A stretch of DNA of 6,911 nt from Propionibacteriaceae bacterium UBA5174 (GTDB taxonomy: Bacteria > Actinomycetota > Actinomycetes > Propionibacteriales > Propionibacteriaceae), in assembly GCA_002413345.1 (NCBI GenBank), contig DHWU01000014.1:1-6911 (forward strand), read 5' to 3'. Below the pieces are notes generated by a model. It saw only the letters and a list, made by a program, of their open reading frames with translations, had not been told where the DNA came from and searched no databases. Numbering within the stretch: position 1 is the first letter of the stretch; every line of letters starts with the position of its first letter. Below are positions 1 to 5,639 of this stretch, piece by piece. The position numbers and the translations under genes were made by a program.

Positions 1-713
1 GAGCCGATGAAGCCAGCCACGAACAAGTTTCTCGGCTTGTCGTAGATGGCCAAGGGAGTGTCTACCTGCTGCAGTACTCCGTTATTCATTACCGCGACTC
101 GGTGGCCCATGGTCATGGCTTCCACTTGGTCATGAGTCACGTACAAGGTGGTGATGTCGAGCCGAGACTGCAAAGCCGCGATCTGGGCTCGGGTAGACAC
201 CCGCAACTTGGCATCAAGGTTGCTGAGCGGTTCGTCCATCAAGAACACCTGGGGTTGGCGAACGATGGCCCGGCCCATAGCAACCCGCTGTCGCTGACCG
301 CCAGAAAGTGCCTTCGGCTTTCGAGTGAGGAACTCTTCTAGGCCCAACAGTTTGGCCGCCTTGGTCACCCTTTCATCACGTTCGGGTTTAGGGATGCCGG
401 CCATCTTCAAGGCAAAACCCATGTTTTCGGCGACGCTGAGGTGCGGATAGAGCGCATAGTCCTGAAAGACCATCGCGATGTTGCGGTCCTTTGGACGTAG
501 TCCAGTGACGTCACGATCGCCGATGAAGATCTTGCCGCTGTCGAGTTCCTCAAGGCCAGCGAGCATTCGCAAGGTGGTGGACTTCCCGCAGCCAGATGGC
601 CCCACCAAGACCATGAATTCGCCGTCTCCGATCGAGAGGTTCAGCTTGTCGACCGCAGGATGATCGGCTCCTGGGTACACCTGGGTTGCATCTTCAAAAG
701 TCACTCCGGGCAT
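1..713 (-). CDS. Sugar ABC transporter ATP-binding protein (MalK/UgpC/MsmX type), partial
   Basis: This is the ATPase subunit that powers a binding-protein-dependent importer at the inner face of the membrane. I read 237 residues from the ATG at 713; the 3' part lies beyond the left edge. Every nucleotide-binding motif is intact: Walker A GPSGCGKST (38-46), Q-loop Q84 in MVFQDYALYPH, signature LSGGQ (136-140), Walker B FLMDEP (157-162, catalytic E161), D-loop SNLD (164-167) and switch His194 in VTHDQVEA. The sequence then reaches YDKPRNLFVAGFIGS, the junction with the C-terminal regulatory beta-domain typical of the MalK/UgpC/MsmX (CUT1) subfamily. That domain, about 130 more residues in the family, is not visible. 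A good Shine-Dalgarno, GGAAAGGA (complement of 724-731), lies 10 bases before the ATG. In actinobacteria such an ATPase is often shared by several sugar importers; the substrate cannot be told here because no permease or binding protein is in view. Confidence 0.95.
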   Translation of the reverse strand, partial: MPGVTFEDATQVYPGADHPAVDKLNLSIGDGEFMVLVGPSGCGKSTTLRMLAGLEELDSGKIFIGDRDVTGLRPKDRNIAMVFQDYALYPHLSVAENMGFALKMAGIPKPERDERVTKAAKLLGLEEFLTRKPKALSGGQRQRVAMGRAIVRQPQVFLMDEPLSNLDAKLRVSTRAQIAALQSRLDITTLYVTHDQVEAMTMGHRVAVMNNGVLQQVDTPLAIYDKPRNLFVAGFIG

Positions 714-732
714 GAGCACACAATCCTTTCCA

Positions 733-750
733 CGGGCAGGTACGTGCCCG
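733..750. promoter_or_regulatory. 18-bp near-perfect palindrome upstream of the ABC ATPase gene
   Basis: CGGGCA (733-738) and TGCCCG (745-750) are exact inverted repeats around a central GTAC, so 16 of 18 positions are symmetric. The element sits just upstream of the Shine-Dalgarno of the minus-strand ABC gene, about 20 bases before its ATG and inside the divergent region shared with the gene at 872. It may be a repressor operator or an mRNA hairpin in the 5' leader. There is no T-run, and the centre is not the CG expected of a LacI-family operator. Its position is suggestive; its function is inference. Confidence 0.4.
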
Positions 751-871
751 ACGATCCGTAGTGGAAAATTGGCCGCTGCAATGCGTCCGTTGTCATCCTT
801 GCACGCGGGGTCCAACGATGTGCTGCGTCCCGGTAGGCGGAGGCCGCAGGGGAGTCAAGTAGGCTCAGCGA

Positions 872-1753
872 GTGAGCGATGCCAAGCAACAACCCGCTGG
901 CCAGCCCGAATCGGAGCTGAGTGAAGCGCAGGCTTCGACGATTGTTGCGGTCACATCAAGACAATCCCGGGCGCAATCCAAACTGGGCAGTGAACTCGGA
1001 GAGGCCGGCCCGGCTGAGTGGTGGCAGGATCCCTCCATCCCCTGGAACCATCAGCCGACCCGTGCGGACTTGGCATGTTTCGGCTGGTTGAGTGCCGCTG
1101 CGGTCTACGGGATCGTGATGTCGGTGTTGCGGCCGGGACTGCTGGCGTCGGCGCCCATGGTGCTTGCCGCTCAGGGTTCTTGGAGTGGCGTGATCCTCAC
1201 CGGAGCCTTGGCCCGAACCGGCGAAGTTGGTTGGGCGCCGGTCTGGATTTTGGCCACTTTGGGTTTCTTGAAGTTCGACTGGATCTACTGGTGGGCCGGA
1301 AGGCTTTGGGGCCGCGACCTGATCGAGGTGTGGTCGGGACGCTCGGAGCGTGCCCGTCGGATCAATGCCCAAGCCGAGAAGTTTGCCCGGCGGTTTGAGA
1401 CATTGGCCATCGTGGTCAACTTCTTGCCGATTCCACTGCCCAGAGCGGTGATCCTGGTGGTTCTCGGCGAGGCTGGCACCAGCTTGAAGAAGTTCCTTAC
1501 GGTTTCAGTGATCACCTCCTTCATCACCACTGGGTGCTACCTGGCAGTTGGCTTCTGGATCGGCGAGCCGGCGGTTGATGCCATGGCCCTTTACGGCAAA
1601 TACCTTTGGTACGTCTCGATAGCCATCTTGGTGGCGATCATCGCCAAGCAGACTCCACTCGTGAAGAAGGCCCCGCCAGGTTTGTGGTCAGCATTGGGTT
1701 TGTTGGGCATCCTGCTTGGCGTGATCGCAGTGGTGGTCACCGTAGCTGGGTAG
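872..1753 (+). CDS. DedA/VTT-domain-like integral membrane protein
   Basis: The product is a 293-residue polytopic inner-membrane protein. DedA/VTT proteins are linked to lipid (for example undecaprenyl-phosphate) translocation and membrane homeostasis; which role applies here is not visible. A hydrophilic N-terminus (1-60) ends in a WW.DPS.PW.H.PTR box. Hydrophobic segments follow at about 66-86, 90-112, 122-141, 176-198, 208-231, 243-258 and 270-292. FDWIYWWAGRLWG (135-147) matches the DedA 'GD..Y..GR..G' region. A basic amphipathic stretch then leads into NFLPIPLPR (183-191), which corresponds to the DedA 'RFiPgvR' re-entrant motif. The first Arg of that motif is replaced by Asn183 and the spacing is two residues longer, so this is a divergent branch. 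GTG at 872 is the only plausible start: an in-frame TAG lies at 860-862 and the next Met is residue 83. The ribosome site is weak (GGGGAG at 849-854 is distant). The gene is divergent from the ABC ATPase. Confidence 0.8.
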   Translation: MSDAKQQPAGQPESELSEAQASTIVAVTSRQSRAQSKLGSELGEAGPAEWWQDPSIPWNHQPTRADLACFGWLSAAAVYGIVMSVLRPGLLASAPMVLAAQGSWSGVILTGALARTGEVGWAPVWILATLGFLKFDWIYWWAGRLWGRDLIEVWSGRSERARRINAQAEKFARRFETLAIVVNFLPIPLPRAVILVVLGEAGTSLKKFLTVSVITSFITTGCYLAVGFWIGEPAVDAMALYGKYLWYVSIAILVAIIAKQTPLVKKAPPGLWSALGLLGILLGVIAVVVTVAG

Positions 1754-1756
1754 TGG

Positions 1757-1775
1757 CTGGGCGATCTTCGCCCAG
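1757..1775 (+). terminator. Hairpin after the DedA-like gene, probable terminator
   Basis: CTGGGCGA and TCGCCCAG form a perfect 8-bp stem with a 3-base TCT loop, starting 3 bases after the TAG stop at 1751-1753. It is followed by TTAGATATT rather than a clean T-run, so it is a weak intrinsic terminator or a 3'-end stabilising hairpin. It separates the membrane protein gene from the secreted-protein gene downstream. Confidence 0.55.
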
Positions 1776-1837
1776 TTAGATATTCCACATTGTTGGTCAA
1801 CTGGGTACGGTGTTCGCGGAAGTCTGGCGGCTTCAGC

Positions 1838-1844
1838 GAGGGGG
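1838..1844 (+). promoter_or_regulatory. Shine-Dalgarno site that decides the start of the secreted-protein gene
   Basis: The purine run CGAGGGGG ends at 1844. It directly abuts the first in-frame ATG (1845), leaving no spacer, but lies 9 bases before the second in-frame ATG (1854), which is ideal. This favours initiation at 1854 and removes three residues (MRT) from the longest reading frame. Confidence 0.6.
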
Positions 1845-1853
1845 ATGCGCACC

Positions 1854-3506
1854 ATGCGGGCTGCGGCGCGTACTTGGGGCTTTGGGCTGGCGTTACTGGC
1901 GTTGCTGGTGCTGGGATTGCCGGCAACCTGTGCCCAAGCCGATGGCTGGATCGAGATCACCGCCACTGGCTCGGTACTGAAGCCAAATGGTTCGGTGTGC
2001 AGCGATGGTACGGCCGACCTGTATTTCTACGACGTGACTGGTCAACACTGGCAGAACGAGGGCGAGGCCGCCTGGCAGGGCTCAGCTACGGGTACCTTCG
2101 AGATCACCAAAAACCTCGAACCGGGAACCGCGATTACGTTGAGTGTTGAGTGTGCCGACGCAGATGTGAATGGCGACTGGGTCTGGTACGGCGCAGCGAC
2201 CGAGACCAGCGTGCCGACCAGCGAAAACTCGAAAACCATCACCAGCACCGAAACCAGCTACAACTTCGAGCCAATCTCGGTGTCGGCGGGGGAGTCGTTG
2301 GTGATCACTGGAAAGGTTGCGCGATCCGATGATGGCGGCCGCTGCGACAACGGCCGTGTCTACCTCCAGAAATACAGCGAGTCGACTGGCTGGGGCTTCG
2401 TTACGAATTCGTCTAGTGGGCTGTCCGCTTCTGATGGGGTCTTCTCAATCTCCTCCGCACGGTTGAGCAAAGGCGACAGCTTCACCGTCAAGGCCGTCTG
2501 CTGGGACGGCGGCTACTCCCCGGTGTGGTACTTAACTGGTGCGACTGCGCCGGGGGCGCCGACTTCGTCGAACTCTGGCACGGTCACCCTGGGTGGGCAA
2601 GACCTCGATGTCGGAACTCTGACCGTGGCGAAGACCGCAAGGGTCAGTGGGAAGTTCTTGCTGGCAGATGGTTCCGTCCTGCCAGCCACTGATACCGGAG
2701 GCATTCGGGCCTACGCCCGTCTGTGCGAGGTAGCTGTCGCGTGCACTGAGCAGAACTCAAGTTATGAGCTGAATGGAAATGCTGCCGGAGTGTTTTCGGC
2801 CGAGGTCCTGGCCGGAAGCTACGACCTTTGGGTCTACGCCCGGGGCGAGGGTGACCACAGCTATCCGGAAACGGTGAAAAAGATCCCCGGCTTGGTGGTG
2901 CCTGCTGGCGGTCTGACTGGTCTGGCCATTCGGACCGCAGAGGGGCCTGCGGCGACCAACTCGGGCGCGGCGATCATAGGCACTCCGAAGTTCGGCGCCG
3001 TTCTGACTGCAAATCCTGGAACCTGGGATCTTCACGGCTATCCGAATCCTGCGGTATCGCTGGGCTACCAATGGAGCGTCAACGGTCAACTGCGTTCGAC
3101 TGCGGCCACCTACAAGGTGCAGTTGGGTGATTTAGGCAAGGAGCTGAGGCTACGCCAGACAGCTGGCCGCAGTGGTTTCGTAACCGGGGCAGTTGAGTTG
3201 GCCAGGTCGGTGCCCGAGGATCGGGGATCCTCGAAGGTCGCTGGGGCGAAGTTTGCCAAGTTGAAGAAGGGCAAGAAGGGTTCGGTCAAAGTGACGATCA
3301 AGGCCGGTTCGCGACCTACTGGAACGATCACGGTTGCTGAAGGATCCCGGCGGCTGGGCACTGCAACACTCTTGACCAAGCACAAGGGGACTGTGACGGT
3401 GAAGTTCAGTTCGCTGAAGAAGGGCAAACACACCCTGACGCTCGCCTTCAGCGGCAACGCAAGTTACCGCGGGACGGCGAAGGCCATGAAGGTGAGGGTG
3501 AAGTAG
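1854..3506 (+). CDS. Secreted multi-domain protein with tandem Cys-paired repeats and C-terminal Ig-like domains
   Basis: The product is 550 residues from ATG 1854; ATG 1845 would add three. A Sec signal peptide is clear: Arg2/Arg6, hydrophobic core 10-22, and probable signal peptidase I cleavage after AQA (27-29). The mature protein starts with two homologous repeats (about 33-143 and 148-258), each with a spaced Cys pair (C49/C100 and C164/C216) and a shared VWY...PTS.NS tail. A third segment (about 264-364; C291, C297) looks like a carboxypeptidase-regulatory or prealbumin-type beta-sandwich. Residues about 372-454 match the actinobacterial 'G...G..L.a.pGtW....YqW...G' Ig-like repeat (YQW at 405-407). 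Residues about 463-550 match a Big_3-type Ig domain (PTGTITV...LKKGKHTLTLAFSGNASY). There is no LPXTG motif, C-terminal membrane segment or catalytic motif, so it is probably released or held non-covalently; the C-terminal domain is Lys-rich. An adhesion or matrix role is inference. Confidence 0.85.
   Translation: MRAAARTWGFGLALLALLVLGLPATCAQADGWIEITATGSVLKPNGSVCSDGTADLYFYDVTGQHWQNEGEAAWQGSATGTFEITKNLEPGTAITLSVECADADVNGDWVWYGAATETSVPTSENSKTITSTETSYNFEPISVSAGESLVITGKVARSDDGGRCDNGRVYLQKYSESTGWGFVTNSSSGLSASDGVFSISSARLSKGDSFTVKAVCWDGGYSPVWYLTGATAPGAPTSSNSGTVTLGGQDLDVGTLTVAKTARVSGKFLLADGSVLPATDTGGIRAYARLCEVAVACTEQNSSYELNGNAAGVFSAEVLAGSYDLWVYARGEGDHSYPETVKKIPGLVVPAGGLTGLAIRTAEGPAATNSGAAIIGTPKFGAVLTANPGTWDLHGYPNPAVSLGYQWSVNGQLRSTAATYKVQLGDLGKELRLRQTAGRSGFVTGAVELARSVPEDRGSSKVAGAKFAKLKKGKKGSVKVTIKAGSRPTGTITVAEGSRRLGTATLLTKHKGTVTVKFSSLKKGKHTLTLAFSGNASYRGTAKAMKVRVK
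1950..2627 (+). repeat. Tandem duplicated protein module (two diverged copies)
   Basis: Bases 1950-2282 and 2295-2627 encode two copies of about 111 residues that align end to end at an offset of about 115 residues. Shared features in order are: G.V near the start, a first Cys, an L..Y strand, a Trp, G.F.I, a hydrophobic strand with the second Cys (51 and 52 residues after the first), VWY, GA, and PTS.NS.T.T. The copies are clearly diverged, so the duplication is old. The conserved Cys pairs predict one disulfide per module outside the cytoplasm. Confidence 0.75.
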
Positions 3507-3542
3507 TCGCTTTGAGCTGTGGTCCTCGGTTGGGCGAACAGC

Positions 3543-3618
3543 TGGAGCCTCCGACAGGAATCGAACCCGCGACCGTCCGCTTACAAGGCGGGAGCTCTAC
3601 CAACTGAGCTACGGAGGC
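3543..3618 (-). tRNA. tRNA-Thr (anticodon TGT), CCA encoded
   Basis: The reverse complement folds into a full 76-base cloverleaf. The acceptor stem is GCCTCCG/CGGAGGC with discriminator T and an encoded CCA (complement of 3543-3545). The D-arm is GCTC-AGTTGGTA-GAGC, the anticodon loop CTTGTAA carries anticodon TGT, and the T-arm has loop TTCGATT. The anticodon reads ACA, so threonine. The outermost anticodon-stem pair is a C-A mismatch and the T-stem has two G-T pairs; neither argues against function. The gene lies on the same strand as manA, 116 bases beyond its stop, and converges on the secreted-protein gene. Confidence 0.97.
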
Positions 3619-3621
3619 AAT

Positions 3622-3651
3622 GGGGCGTTTGCCCCGAGGCACCATTGTGCC
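3622..3651. other. Two adjacent tetraloop hairpins just upstream of tRNA-Thr
   Basis: GGGGC-GTTT-GCCCC (3622-3635) and GGCAC-CATT-GTGCC (3638-3651) are perfect 5-bp stems with 4-base loops, two bases apart. They lie 4 to 33 bases before the tRNA 5' end on its strand. They could structure the pre-tRNA leader or end transcription arriving from manA. Nothing in the sequence decides between these, and I see no convincing -35/-10 pair for the tRNA. Confidence 0.4.
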
Positions 3652-3702
3652 AAAAGTCACCAGGGTGCGCAGACCACTGTTGAGTGTGCCCGGCGATTCC
3701 GG

Positions 3703-3722
3703 CGCTCAGCGATACTTGAGCG
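3703..3722 (-). terminator. Weak hairpin after manA, possible terminator
   Basis: CGCTCA (3703-3708) and TGAGCG (3717-3722) form a 6-bp stem with an 8-base loop, beginning 12 bases beyond the manA stop (complement of 3735-3737). There is no T-run on the manA strand, so termination here would be weak or factor-assisted. Read-through would enter the tRNA-Thr gene. Confidence 0.35.
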
Positions 3723-3734
3723 TCGCGGAAAACC

Positions 3735-4916
3735 TCATCGGGTTCCCACAGCGGCGAGAAAAGCTACCCCGTCGCCAGTGAGCTCAGCGGTTTCACCGGC
3801 GGCCAAGAAGCTGGCCTGGCCATGAGTCAGATCCAAGGCGTCACCAGCGTCGGAAAGCGTGAGTGAGCCGGAGATCGTCAGCAGCACTCGCGCAGATCCA
3901 GCTCCCGGCAGAGGAACTGAACGCCCAGCTGGGTCCAGCCGCCAAACCGCAAACTCTGGACAGTCGGCGGGATAGCGCTGCACGCCTTCGCTGATCTGTT
4001 CGGGGTGAGTGATTTCGGGGTCAATGGGATCAAAGTTGACCACCTTGATCAGCTCACACACGTCGACGTGTTTTGGCGTCAGACCGCCTCGGATCACGTT
4101 GTCCGAATTCGCCATCACCTCAACGCCGGTGCCACGCAGGTGGGCGTGCATATGCCCAGCAGGCACGAACACTGCTTCGCCAGGCTGCAAGACGACGCGG
4201 TTCATCAGGAGCGCGGCCAAGATCCCGGGGTCGGCGGGGAATACTTCGTCCAGTTCGATCACGGTACGCGCGAATTCGCCGACCGCTCCAGAATCATCCT
4301 TGTGCGTGACCGCTGCCGCACAGACCAGTTCGGACAGCTGAGCGCGTTCTCCGGTGAGGCTGAGGACGTCGAGGAATACCTGCTCTACGGCAGCCGCGCC
4401 CCGACGTTCCGAGAGCGGTCCGATCACCGAGGTCAGCTCATCGGCAACCCCGAGTCCGGTGAACAGGGCCACGGTTTGGCGGGGATCGCGAAAGCCGGAC
4501 AGCGTGTGGAACTCGTCCAGCGCAATCAGGATTTCGGGCTTTGGCCAACTGTCCCGGTAAGTCCGCTCTGGCGCGTCGAGGGCAACCTTGGCGGCTTGCT
4601 CGCGTTCAAATCCCGCTTCCGCCTGGGCCCTGGATGGATGTGCTTGCAGGCTCAATGCGTGCCGAGCTGACAACACTTTCAATAGATAGGGCAGCTGGTC
4701 GCCGAAGTTGGCGCGGCTGGCGTCGCCGAGAACCTCGGGATGCTCGCTGATTAGGTCATCCAAGTCGGTTCCAGCCGCATTGGCTGGTGCTGAAGGATGC
4801 GCCCCCAACCAATACTCAGCGAAGGGAGTGCTGGTGGCCGGCGAGCCCAACAGCTCAGGGATCGCGTTGGTCGTGCCCCAGGCGTAGTGCTGAGCCGCCC
4901 CCTGCAATCGCAGCAT
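3735..4916 (-). CDS. manA: Mannose-6-phosphate isomerase, type I (zinc-dependent)
   Basis: This cytoplasmic enzyme interconverts mannose-6-phosphate and fructose-6-phosphate, feeding mannose into glycolysis or supplying GDP-mannose for mannosylated envelope components. The product is 393 residues, normal for the family (E. coli ManA 391). The cupin-fold zinc ligands are recognisable: Q91 and H93 in SLQAHP, E128 in PKPE, and H258 in HMHAHL. The long type I signature VEVMANSDNVIRGGLTPKHVDV (266-287), including Arg276, is intact, and the N-terminus GAAQHYAWG is typical. The E. coli-type NHKPE motif reads WPKPE here (124-128): the His is Pro while the Lys and the zinc-binding Glu remain. ATG 4916 is preceded by GAGGA about 8 bases upstream; extending upstream to an ATG at 5066 would add 50 residues with no family similarity. 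The gene is divergent from the DUF3263 gene and upstream of tRNA-Thr on the same strand. Confidence 0.95.
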   Translation of the reverse strand: MLRLQGAAQHYAWGTTNAIPELLGSPATSTPFAEYWLGAHPSAPANAAGTDLDDLISEHPEVLGDASRANFGDQLPYLLKVLSARHALSLQAHPSRAQAEAGFEREQAAKVALDAPERTYRDSWPKPEILIALDEFHTLSGFRDPRQTVALFTGLGVADELTSVIGPLSERRGAAAVEQVFLDVLSLTGERAQLSELVCAAAVTHKDDSGAVGEFARTVIELDEVFPADPGILAALLMNRVVLQPGEAVFVPAGHMHAHLRGTGVEVMANSDNVIRGGLTPKHVDVCELIKVVNFDPIDPEITHPEQISEGVQRYPADCPEFAVWRLDPAGRSVPLPGAGSARVLLTISGSLTLSDAGDALDLTHGQASFLAAGETAELTGDGVAFLAAVGTR

Positions 4917-5030
4917 TCTGATAATCCTCACTGATCGGCAGCTGGTCGCCCGAAGGCCAACGAGGAGTCTATCGCCTTGTGTCCAGAATCGGTCTTGGTC
5001 TGGGGCGGCGCCTGTGTTTGGTGAGCAAAT

Positions 5031-5042
5031 GACATAGATGTC
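5031..5042. promoter_or_regulatory. Small palindrome in the manA / DUF3263 divergent promoter region
   Basis: GACAT-AG-ATGTC is an inverted repeat of two 5-base arms within the 148-base intergenic region (4917-5064). It lies 22 bases before the DUF3263 ATG. The surrounding bases are the most AT-rich of the interval and could overlap a promoter for the plus-strand gene. Both arms are short, so an operator role is only a suggestion. I see no other clear signal in this interval apart from the manA Shine-Dalgarno. Confidence 0.3.
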
Positions 5043-5064
5043 GTTTCGGGGGTAATCTGAGGCC

Positions 5065-5349
5065 ATGTCATCTGCTGCGCCGATCGTCGATACCGGTCTG
5101 AGTCACGAGCAGGCCGCAATTCTTGATTTCGAGAAGAACTGGTGGTCACTGGCTGGCTCGAAGGAATCCGAGATCCGGGAGCGGTTCGACCTTTCACCGA
5201 CCCGGTATTACCAGTTGTTGAACTCGTTGATCGATTCCCCTGAGGCCCTTCAGCACGACCCGCTCTTGGTGAAGCGGCTACTTCGGCAGCGCAGCACCAG
5301 GCAGCGAGAACGCACGGCGCGCCGGCTTGGGGTGCAACTGGGCGGTTGA
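5065..5349 (+). CDS. DUF3263 family protein (small actinobacterial protein)
   Basis: The product is 94 residues of unknown function. Residues 12-88 match the actinobacterial DUF3263 family: LSHEQAAILDFEKNWWSLAGSKESEIRERF, then SPTRYYQLLN (44-53), a D.PEAL..DPLLVKRL block (57-72) and a basic RQR/RERTARRL tail (75-88). The helix pair around EIRERFDLSPTRYYQLLNSLID resembles a helix-turn-helix, which suggests nucleic-acid binding, but this is inference. There is no signal peptide or membrane segment. A GGGGG run ends 12 bases before the ATG. A GAGG is only 2 bases away, so ribosome binding is not ideal, but the conserved region requires a start close to here. A strong terminator follows, so the gene looks monocistronic. 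In several actinobacteria this family is followed by a LytR_C-domain gene; none is present here. Confidence 0.9.
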   Translation: MSSAAPIVDTGLSHEQAAILDFEKNWWSLAGSKESEIRERFDLSPTRYYQLLNSLIDSPEALQHDPLLVKRLLRQRSTRQRERTARRLGVQLGG

Positions 5350-5390
5350 GCGCGACCGAAAGTGTCCGCCCAGACCGTGCCTGCCACCTA

Positions 5391-5420
5391 GACGCTCTCG
5401 GAATTCCGAGGGCGTCTTTT
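5391..5420 (+). terminator. Strong Rho-independent terminator after the DUF3263 gene
   Basis: GACGCTCTCGG (5391-5401) pairs with CCGAGGGCGTC (5406-5416) in an 11-bp stem with one T-G wobble and an AATT loop, followed directly by TTTT (5417-5420). It starts 42 bases after the stop codon and isolates the DUF3263 unit from the heat-shock promoter downstream. Confidence 0.9.
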
Positions 5421-5491
5421 GCGTCTTCTCCCGAGCTCGTGAGAGTCGTGCCAAATCCGGGGTTGATGGGTGCCAAGCCGGGTCCTAGACG

Positions 5492-5518
5492 TTTGCACTC
5501 TCGGTGTGCGAGTGCTAA
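5492..5518. promoter_or_regulatory. CIRCE operator 1 (HrcA-binding site) of groEL2
   Basis: The left arm TTTGCACTC (5492-5500) matches 8 of 9 bases of the consensus TTAGCACTC. The right arm GAGTGCTAA (5510-5518) matches 9 of 9, and the spacer is exactly 9 bases. CIRCE is the binding site of the HrcA repressor, which releases chaperonin genes on heat shock. The hrcA gene is not in the window. Confidence 0.95.
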
Positions 5519-5521
5519 AAA
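5493..5521 (+). promoter_or_regulatory. Predicted groEL2 promoter interlaced with CIRCE 1
   Basis: A -35 box TTGCAC (5493-5498) and a -10 box TAAAAA (5516-5521) are 17 bases apart, a near-ideal sigma-70-type arrangement. The left CIRCE arm supplies the -35 and the right arm supplies the start of the -10. HrcA bound here would exclude RNA polymerase. Transcription would begin near 5528, at the left edge of CIRCE 2, leaving a leader of about 140 bases. A weaker alternative lies upstream: TTGATG (5463-5468), 17 bases, TAGACG (5486-5491). Confidence 0.7.
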
Positions 5522-5526
5522 TGGGG

Positions 5527-5553
5527 CTAGCACTCTCGACGTGAGAGTGCCAT
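5527..5553. promoter_or_regulatory. CIRCE operator 2 (degenerate) of groEL2
   Basis: The left arm CTAGCACTC (5527-5535) matches 8 of 9 and the right arm GAGTGCCAT (5545-5553) 7 of 9 of the consensus, with a 9-base spacer. Its centre is 35 bp from that of CIRCE 1. It covers the predicted transcription start and would also be carried in the 5' end of the mRNA, where it can form a hairpin. Outer arm positions are degraded, so it is probably the weaker of the two sites. Confidence 0.88.
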
Positions 5554-5625
5554 TGTCTGATTCGATGAGATCTTCGCGGATCGTGCCGAGATCGGTCATC
5601 AATCTAAGACTTCATAGTTCACCGC

Positions 5626-5639
5626 GGGGCCGCGGCCCC
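5626..5639 (+). other. GC-only hairpin in the groEL2 leader, close to the ribosome site
   Basis: GGGGCCGCGGCCCC is a perfect 14-bp palindrome; as RNA it would fold as GGGGC-CGCG-GCCCC. It ends 10 bases before the Shine-Dalgarno AAAGGA (5650-5655). It may shape access of ribosomes or stabilise the leader. No complementarity to the Shine-Dalgarno is evident, so a thermosensor role is not supported by inspection. Confidence 0.4.

Noticed and set aside
701..924. Short open frames on both strands in the ABC / DedA divergent region
   Set aside because: They overlap the confident starts of both neighbouring genes and their translations have no recognisable features.
1920..1931. Possible lipoprotein lipobox (LPATC) in the secreted protein
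   Set aside because: The residue before Cys26 is Thr, not Gly/Ala/Ser, and a good signal peptidase I site (AQA) follows immediately, so lipid anchoring is unlikely.
4005..4670. Open frame of 221 codons on the plus strand
   Set aside because: It is antisense to manA, whose frame carries all type I isomerase motifs; the plus-strand translation shows no recognisable domain. It is a shadow of GC-rich codon structure.
4690..4950. 14-base direct repeat GGCAGCTGGTCGCC at 4690-4703 and 4937-4950
   Set aside because: One copy lies inside manA and one in its leader; the match is only marginally beyond chance for this length and composition and has no flanking structure.
4917..5066. Longer ManA reading frame starting at ATG 5066
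   Set aside because: The extra 50 residues resemble nothing in the family and would overlap the start of the divergent DUF3263 gene; ATG 4916 has a good Shine-Dalgarno and the typical ManA N-terminus.
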